The notes beneath the pieces are model-generated. The model saw only the letters and a program-made list of their open reading frames with translations, was not told the DNA's origin and did no database searches. 48,321 nucleotides of DNA from NCBI GenBank assembly GCA_023430045.1, contig JAEZCF010000084.1:1-48321 (forward strand), read 5' to 3'. How positions within the stretch are numbered: position 1 is the first letter of the stretch; every line of letters starts with the position of its first letter. Shown piece after piece: positions 44,164-48,321 of the stretch. The stretch comes from Pseudomonadota bacterium. Lineage in GTDB: Bacteria; Pseudomonadota; Gammaproteobacteria; Xanthomonadales; Xanthomonadaceae. A program made the translations under genes and the position numbers.

Positions 44164-44520
44164 TCCGGCTGCCCCCGCCTGGTCCTTTCCAGCGGGACGC
44201 CGTAGAAACCCAGGAGACGGGGCAGCGCCATCCGCGCAGCGTCGGTGGACGCCTCTCTGCCCGGTTCCATCGCTGGATGGGTCATTCCCTCTCCACGCCG
44301 CTGCGAAACCCGAAGGCTAGGCTGCAGGCGGCAATGTGCCTTTCAGAAAACGTGCCCTTCAGAAAACCCGCTTTTCAGAGAACGCGCCCTTCAGACTCCG
44401 CCCGGATCGGCGCATATTCCGTTCAAGAAGGGCTGGAGGCGCATTCCCACGGTATTGACGTGCCGCGCGCTACCTTCAAATGGCTTGAGAGCGCCCTGCC
44501 CCTCCCCACAGGAGACACCA
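44164..44520. other. 357-bp intergenic region between lysE-like and aldo/keto reductase genes
   Basis: No gene was recognised. It must contain the divergent promoters of the LysE-type exporter and the exported aldo/keto reductase. Its notable content is the 16-bp tandem repeat array at 44336-44399. A reading frame stays open through it to the reductase, but the 16-bp period and the GTG with a good ribosome site at 44521 argue against coding. Confidence 0.6.
44336..44399 (+). repeat. Four 16-bp tandem repeats upstream of the reductase gene
   Basis: Four consecutive 16-base units start at 44336, 44352, 44368 and 44384 with consensus GYGCCYTTCAGAAAAC. Units 1 and 2 differ at a single base; unit 4 has a divergent end. 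The array lies about 120 bases before the reductase start. Sixteen bases is not a whole number of codons. It may be a set of regulator-binding sites or a small variable repeat. Confidence 0.75.
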
Positions 44521-45672
44521 GTGAACGCACGACGCCAGTTTCTCTCCTTCGCCGCCGCCAGCGCGGCCATGATGGCCGCCTCTCCGCTGCTCGCCCGCAC
44601 ACCCGCCGCCGGCAGCGTACTGCCGACCCGCGGAACGTCACGAGCCGGGGTGGAACTGGCACGCAATCCGCCGCGCGGAAGCGGTCGTTACCGTCCATTG
44701 ACCCGGCTGGGCCTGGGTGGCGCGCCGCTCGGCGGAAGCCTGGCGCCGACCCGTACCGAGGCGGCCGATGCCACCATGGCGGCCGCATGGGCGGCCGGTG
44801 TGCGGACCTTCGATACCTCGCCCTGGTATGGACTGGGGTTGAGCGAGCGACGCATGGGGCATGAGCTGCACACCCATCCGGCTACGGAATACACACTCAG
44901 CAGCAAGGTCGGACGCCTGCTGACCGCTACCGCCGGGCCACTGCAGAAAACCGGTTGGCATGATCCGGCCCCCTTTCGCTATCGCTACGACTATTCGGCC
45001 GATGGCGCGCGGCGTTCGGTGGAAGACAGCCTGAACCGGCTGGGCGTTTCGCAGCTGGACGTGGTGTATATCCATGACCTTTCGCCCGACAACGAAAAGG
45101 ACCTGGGCATGCCGTGGGAGCAGCGGTTCGCCGAAGCCCTGCGTGGCGCCATGCCCGAACTGACGAAAATGCGCGAGGAAGGCCTGATCAAGGCTTGGGG
45201 ATTCGGCGTCAACCGCCCGCAACCGGCGCTGCGTGCGGTGGCCGAGGCCGACCCGGACATCATGCTGCTGGCCTGCCAGTATTCGCTGCTGGACCATGAG
45301 ACCACCCTGCACGAGACGTTCCCGAAACTTGCGGAAAAAGGCGTATCGGTGATGGTTGGATCGCCGCTGCTGGCCGGCTACCTGACCGGTCGCGAGCGTT
45401 ATCTGTATGGCAGCCCGATCCCGGAATGGGCACCGGGCCGGCGCGCCGGGATCGCCGCAGTCTGCGAGCGGCATGGCATCGACATCCGTACCGCGGCACT
45501 GCAGTTCGCCGATGCACCGGACGTGGTGTCGTCCGTCATTCCTGGCGCGCGCACACCGGAGCAGGTACGTGCGAACGTGGAATCGATGTCCATCGCCATT
45601 CCCGGGGATTTCTGGGCGGAACTGAAGCAGGAGAAACTGATCGCCAGTGACGCTCCGGTTCCGAGGGGATGA
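44521..45672 (+). CDS. Tat-exported aldo/keto reductase
   Basis: A 383-residue protein of the aldo/keto reductase superfamily (D-threo-aldose 1-dehydrogenase-like branch). The N-terminus MNARRQFLSFAAASAAMMAAS is a twin-arginine signal (RRQFLSF), unusual because most reductases of this family are cytoplasmic and use NAD(P)H. The barrel starts TRLGLGGAPLGGS (about 58-70); the catalytic tetrad candidates are Asp in FDTSPWYG, the Tyr of the same segment, Lys in SSKVGR and His in VYIHDLSP. A GTG at 44521 with AGGAGA upstream is the start. A tightly bound cofactor would have to travel folded through Tat. The substrate is unknown. Confidence 0.88.
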   Translation: MNARRQFLSFAAASAAMMAASPLLARTPAAGSVLPTRGTSRAGVELARNPPRGSGRYRPLTRLGLGGAPLGGSLAPTRTEAADATMAAAWAAGVRTFDTSPWYGLGLSERRMGHELHTHPATEYTLSSKVGRLLTATAGPLQKTGWHDPAPFRYRYDYSADGARRSVEDSLNRLGVSQLDVVYIHDLSPDNEKDLGMPWEQRFAEALRGAMPELTKMREEGLIKAWGFGVNRPQPALRAVAEADPDIMLLACQYSLLDHETTLHETFPKLAEKGVSVMVGSPLLAGYLTGRERYLYGSPIPEWAPGRRAGIAAVCERHGIDIRTAALQFADAPDVVSSVIPGARTPEQVRANVESMSIAIPGDFWAELKQEKLIASDAPVPRG

Positions 45673-45780
45673 GGTCCGTGCGCATGCTGGACGCATGTAT
45701 CCATGCCCAGCCCATGCCGTGCATGTCCGTGACTGCCGATACACTGTTGGATATCCCTGCTTCGCACCGACGAGGTTGCC

Positions 45781-46455
45781 ATGTCCTTCAACGATCCCCA
45801 GGCCGTGGCCCGCTACGCCGAAGGCCCGGTACGGCAGGTGCCGGGTTTCGAGGCACTGCAGCGGATGGCCCACCTGCTGCTCGCCGAGTCGGTACCTGTC
45901 GACGGCCGTGTGCTGGTGCTCGGCGCCGGCGGTGGGCTGGAACTGAAGGTGTTCGCCGATGCGCATCCGGGATGGCGGTTCCTCGGCGTTGACCCATCCG
46001 AGGAAATGCTGGCGCTTGCGCGTTCCTGGCTGGGGCCGTTGATGGAGCGCGTAGAGCTGCATGCAGGGTTTCTTGACAGCGCGCCGCAACAGCAACTGGA
46101 CGGCGCCACGTCGTTGCTGGTCATGCACTTCCTGTCGCTGGACGAACGCCGCACGACCCTGCGCGAGCTGGCCAGGCGGCTGAAGCCCGGAGCGCCGCTG
46201 GTCCTCGCCCACCACAGCTTCCCACAGGCCGAGCCGGCCCGATCACGGTGGCTTGCGCGCTACGCCGCCTATGCGGCGGCCTCGGGAGTCGATCCGTCCA
46301 ATGCGGCCAATGCCGCGCGCGCGGTCGGCGAACGCCTGCCTCTGCTCGACCCCGTGCAGGAGGTCGAATTGCTGCGCGAAGCAGGATTCGAGGATGTCGA
46401 GCAGTTCTATGCCGGGTTCTCGTTCAAAGGCTGGATCGGCTGGCGCGCCGCGTGA
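45781..46455 (+). CDS. Class I SAM-dependent methyltransferase
   Basis: A 224-residue cytoplasmic protein with the Rossmann-type methyltransferase order: motif I VLVLGAGGGLELKVFA (about 44-59), acidic end of strand 2 at FLGVDPSEEMLALARSW, motif around ATSLLVMHFLSLDERRTTLRELARRLKPGA (about 112-140). The family is broad (small-molecule or natural-product substrates) and no substrate can be inferred. It stands alone on the plus strand between the reductase and the HipA-like gene. Confidence 0.88.
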   Translation: MSFNDPQAVARYAEGPVRQVPGFEALQRMAHLLLAESVPVDGRVLVLGAGGGLELKVFADAHPGWRFLGVDPSEEMLALARSWLGPLMERVELHAGFLDSAPQQQLDGATSLLVMHFLSLDERRTTLRELARRLKPGAPLVLAHHSFPQAEPARSRWLARYAAYAAASGVDPSNAANAARAVGERLPLLDPVQEVELLREAGFEDVEQFYAGFSFKGWIGWRAA

Positions 46456-46517
46456 TTCGGGCTGCAGGCCCGTAGACAGGTGCGGTAACCTTGCCTTCCC
46501 TGTTCGAAGGAAAGCCC

Positions 46518-47294
46518 GTGCGCACCGTGCACGCTCTGCGATATGTGATCCCGCTGCGCGAAGGCGGGTCGTTGCCGGCCGTCGTCGAAACCGATGACGA
46601 CGGCATGGTGGTGCTGAAGTTCCGTGGCGCCGGACAAGGGCCCAAGGCGCTGATCGCCGAACTGATTGTCGGGGAGCTGGCACGCACGCTGAAATTACCG
46701 ATCCCGGAGATCATGTTCGTCGAACTGGACCGGGAATTCGCGCGTACCGAGCCCGACCCGGAAATCCAGGAGCTGATCCGCGCCAGCGAAGGACTCAACC
46801 TGGGTAGTGATTATCTGCCCGGCGCGATCAACTACGATCCGGCCGCGATGCCGGTCGATGCCGACCTGGCGTCGCGCATCGTATGGTTCGATGCGTTCAC
46901 CAGCAATGTCGACCGCACTGCGCGCAACCCCAACCTGATGGTGTGGCACCGCCGGCTGTACCTCATCGATCATGGTGCGGCGCTGTATTTCCACCATGAC
47001 TTCGCCCATGCCGCCGATGCCTGCGAAAAACCGTTCGTGTTGATCCGCGACCATGTGCTGCTGCCGTTCGCCACCGACATCCAGGGGGTGGACGATGCGC
47101 TGGCCGCGAAGTTGCCGGATCACGAAATAGAACGCATCGTCGGCTTGGTACCGGATGCCTGGCTGGTGGATGAGCCGCTGTTCGATAGTCCGGTGGCCTA
47201 CCGCCAGGCGTATATCGAGTATCTGAAATGTCGCCTGCGCACGCGCGCGGCTTTCGTGCAGGAGGCCGCCCGTGCGCACGCTGCACACGTATGA
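46518..47294 (+). CDS. HipA-like kinase-domain protein
   Basis: A 258-residue protein that matches the HipA-type kinase fold: possible ATP-side Lys34 in VVLKF, an interior helix GPKALIAELIVGELARTL, a catalytic-loop-like FTSNVDRTARNPNLMVW (Asp132, Asn137) and a metal-binding Asp151 in LIDHGAALYFHH. The usual HipA N-terminal subdomain is absent, so it is a short HipA-type protein. A GTG at 46518 with GAAGGAAAG upstream is chosen over a TTG at 46491. It overlaps the next gene (DUF3037) by 23 bases and has no HipB-type DNA-binding partner. The pair may form a two-gene kinase system of unknown target. Confidence 0.82.
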   Translation: MRTVHALRYVIPLREGGSLPAVVETDDDGMVVLKFRGAGQGPKALIAELIVGELARTLKLPIPEIMFVELDREFARTEPDPEIQELIRASEGLNLGSDYLPGAINYDPAAMPVDADLASRIVWFDAFTSNVDRTARNPNLMVWHRRLYLIDHGAALYFHHDFAHAADACEKPFVLIRDHVLLPFATDIQGVDDALAAKLPDHEIERIVGLVPDAWLVDEPLFDSPVAYRQAYIEYLKCRLRTRAAFVQEAARAHAAHV

Positions 47295-47664
47295 CTATGC
47301 GGTGATCCGCGTGGTGCCGCGCGTGGAGCGCGAGGAGTTCATCAACGTCGGGGTGATCGTGTCCTGTCCGGGGGCCCAGCATCTGGAAGCGGCCATCGAG
47401 ATCGATGCGGCACGCCTGAAGGCGTTCGCGCCGACGCTGGACCTGGAGGCATTGCAGCCCTGGCTGGATGCCATCGTGGCGATCTGCCGCGGCGACGCCG
47501 ACGCCGGTCCGATCGCGCGGCTGCCTGCGCGCGCGCGCTTTCATTTCCTCACGGCAAAACGCAGTTCCATCGTACAGATGAGCAGCAGCCACGTCGGCCG
47601 CACCCTCGATGCCGCCGGCGTGGTGGAACACCTGATGACCCGCATGGTGCGCGTCCCCCGGTAG
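47272..47664 (+). CDS. DUF3037-domain protein
   Basis: A 130-residue protein that begins MRTLHTYDYAVIRVVPRVEREEFINVGVIV, the typical opening of DUF3037 proteins, and stays within one domain. GGAGG lies 6 bases before the GTG at 47272, inside the 3' end of the HipA-like gene, so the two are translated together. DUF3037 genes are found beside HipA-like genes in many bacteria, which suggests a functional pair; an antitoxin-like or regulatory role is possible but unproven. The TAG stop codon is the TAG of a GTAGTGCC palindrome. Confidence 0.82.
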   Translation: MRTLHTYDYAVIRVVPRVEREEFINVGVIVSCPGAQHLEAAIEIDAARLKAFAPTLDLEALQPWLDAIVAICRGDADAGPIARLPARARFHFLTAKRSSIVQMSSSHVGRTLDAAGVVEHLMTRMVRVPR

Positions 47665-47714
47665 TGCCGGGCTCTGCCCGGCAAATGCCTGGTAGTGCCG
47701 GGCTCTGCCCGGCA
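47661..47714. repeat. Two GTAGTGCC-type REP units beside the transposase gene
   Basis: Two direct copies of a 23-base palindrome starting GTAGTGCCGGGC and ending TGCCCGGCA lie at 47661-47683 and 47692-47714, only 30 bases before the end of the RAYT gene. A third copy begins at the window edge (48315). This subfamily (GTAGTGCC rather than GTAGAGC) is therefore the one physically bracketing the transposase. Confidence 0.9.
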
Positions 47715-47744
47715 AGTACCTGCCAGGCAAAACCCGCCATCACG

Positions 47745-48200
47745 TCATGGCGCGGTTGACCAGCGGCACCAGGCGTATGGGTAGTCATGCTCCGCGGCCG
47801 CCAGACCAGCACGCAACGGGTTGGCCATGATGTAAAGCGCCTGCATCCGCCATTGGTTTTCGTCCCGCTGCAACTGATCGTAATAGCCGGATTGCCAGAC
47901 CGCGCCCCGGGTTTTCCCAAGCAGGTTGATCGCCTTTGCGGCACGCGATTTGGTCGTGCGCACGACTGTGGCCAGCGACGTCGCGCGCAGCAGAAACATC
48001 CAGTGCAGATGATCGGGCATGACCACCCAGGCGAGCGACTCCGTGCGACCTTCAGCATCGGACGCTTTCATCCAGCGGATGAGCTCTTTGGCATGGGCGG
48101 GTTCTGCGAATACACGCTGGCGCCCTGCTGTGGCCGTGGTTACTACATAGCAGTGTCCTACGCTGGAGAAACGCCCTCTCTGAAGTGCTGGACTGGCCAT
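47745..48200 (-). CDS. REP-associated tyrosine transposase (RAYT)
   Basis: A 151-residue single-strand-DNA transposase-like protein of the Y1/HUH class. The metal-binding HUH motif is H64-L-H66 in VMPDHLHWMFLL, and the candidate nucleophile is Tyr106 or Tyr107 in VWQSGYYDQLQRDE; the YIMANPLRAGL segment near the C-terminus is also typical. RAYTs cut and join REP palindromes and are thought to spread them. GTAGTGCC palindromes lie on both sides (47661-47714 and from 48315). The length is near-complete, and no frameshift is seen, so the gene may be active. Confidence 0.93.
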   Translation of the reverse strand: MASPALQRGRFSSVGHCYVVTTATAGRQRVFAEPAHAKELIRWMKASDAEGRTESLAWVVMPDHLHWMFLLRATSLATVVRTTKSRAAKAINLLGKTRGAVWQSGYYDQLQRDENQWRMQALYIMANPLRAGLAAAEHDYPYAWCRWSTAP

Positions 48201-48314
48201 CGCTTGATCATGACGGCGCCGTTGATGATGGATAAGGGGGAAGCCGCCTACGCGGAGGTAGGAAAGCGTTGTTGCGTCGGGCTCAGCGCGGCAGATGGCT
48301 GCGAAGCCTGCATC

Positions 48315-48321
48315 GTAGTGC
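48315..48321 (+). repeat. Start of a REP unit at the window edge
   Basis: The last seven bases read GTAGTGC, identical to the start of the units at 47661 and 47692. The rest lies outside the window, so this is only a partial call. If real, the RAYT gene is bracketed by REP units on both sides. Confidence 0.5.

Noticed and set aside
46491..46517. TTG start for the HipA-like gene
   Set aside because: The GTG at 46518 has a strong ribosome-binding site directly upstream, while the TTG has none.

Overview
The window is a high-GC, densely packed stretch of a gammaproteobacterial chromosome, most likely Stenotrophomonas or a close relative in the Xanthomonadaceae. This rests on many short GTAG-started palindromes of the type called SMAG in S. 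maltophilia, on two large TonB-dependent receptors (one of the Xanthomonas/Caulobacter type), and on the serC-pheA-aroA order. The taxon is an inference; no rRNA or tRNA gene was seen.

Layout. 1-131: 19-bp tandem repeats behind serS. 132-1412: serS (minus). 1527-2913: two TonB-like proteins. 2957-3121: REP array running into aroA. 3118-6827: serC-pheA-aroA operon (minus; serine plus aromatic amino acid synthesis). 6955-8745: a tail-anchored FHA protein facing a polyhydroxyalkanoate-granule protein and a phasin. 8770-8870: candidate small RNA with a C-rich loop. 8947-9960: membrane-anchored Mrr-fold protein. 10076-17571: complete histidine degradation locus, hutC-hutF (minus) diverging from hutI-hutH-hutG-hutU (plus), with a HutC-type operator in the 67-bp gap. 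17585-29815: exported scavenging enzymes (CocE-type hydrolase, TonB receptor, GH92 mannosidase, S9 peptidase) and an AsmA-like protein.

29886-43492 is the most interesting region: a self-contained amino-sugar (N-acetylgalactosamine/galactosamine) and alpha-galactoside utilisation locus. It holds a TonB receptor, a DeoR/AgaR-like regulator, an exported lipoprotein amidohydrolase, a Tat-exported GH36 enzyme, a DMT-type permease, AgaZ-like and AgaS-like proteins, a BadF-type sugar kinase and a GH27 alpha-galactosidase with an NPCBM-like domain. The same GTTTCGTTTC word lies in the receptor/regulator promoter region and in the amidohydrolase/GH36 promoter region, so one regulator probably controls both. 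No PTS, no 6-phosphate deacetylase and no catalytic AgaY-type aldolase subunit are present, so the route is non-PTS and needs help from elsewhere in the genome.

43558-48321: a LysE exporter, a Tat-exported aldo/keto reductase behind four 16-bp tandem repeats, a methyltransferase, a HipA-like kinase overlapping a DUF3037 gene, and a REP-associated tyrosine transposase (RAYT) bordered by GTAGTGC elements. REP elements recur throughout, often as inverted pairs (REPIN-like), and supply the in-frame TAG stop codon of three genes (aroA, hutC, the DUF3037 gene).
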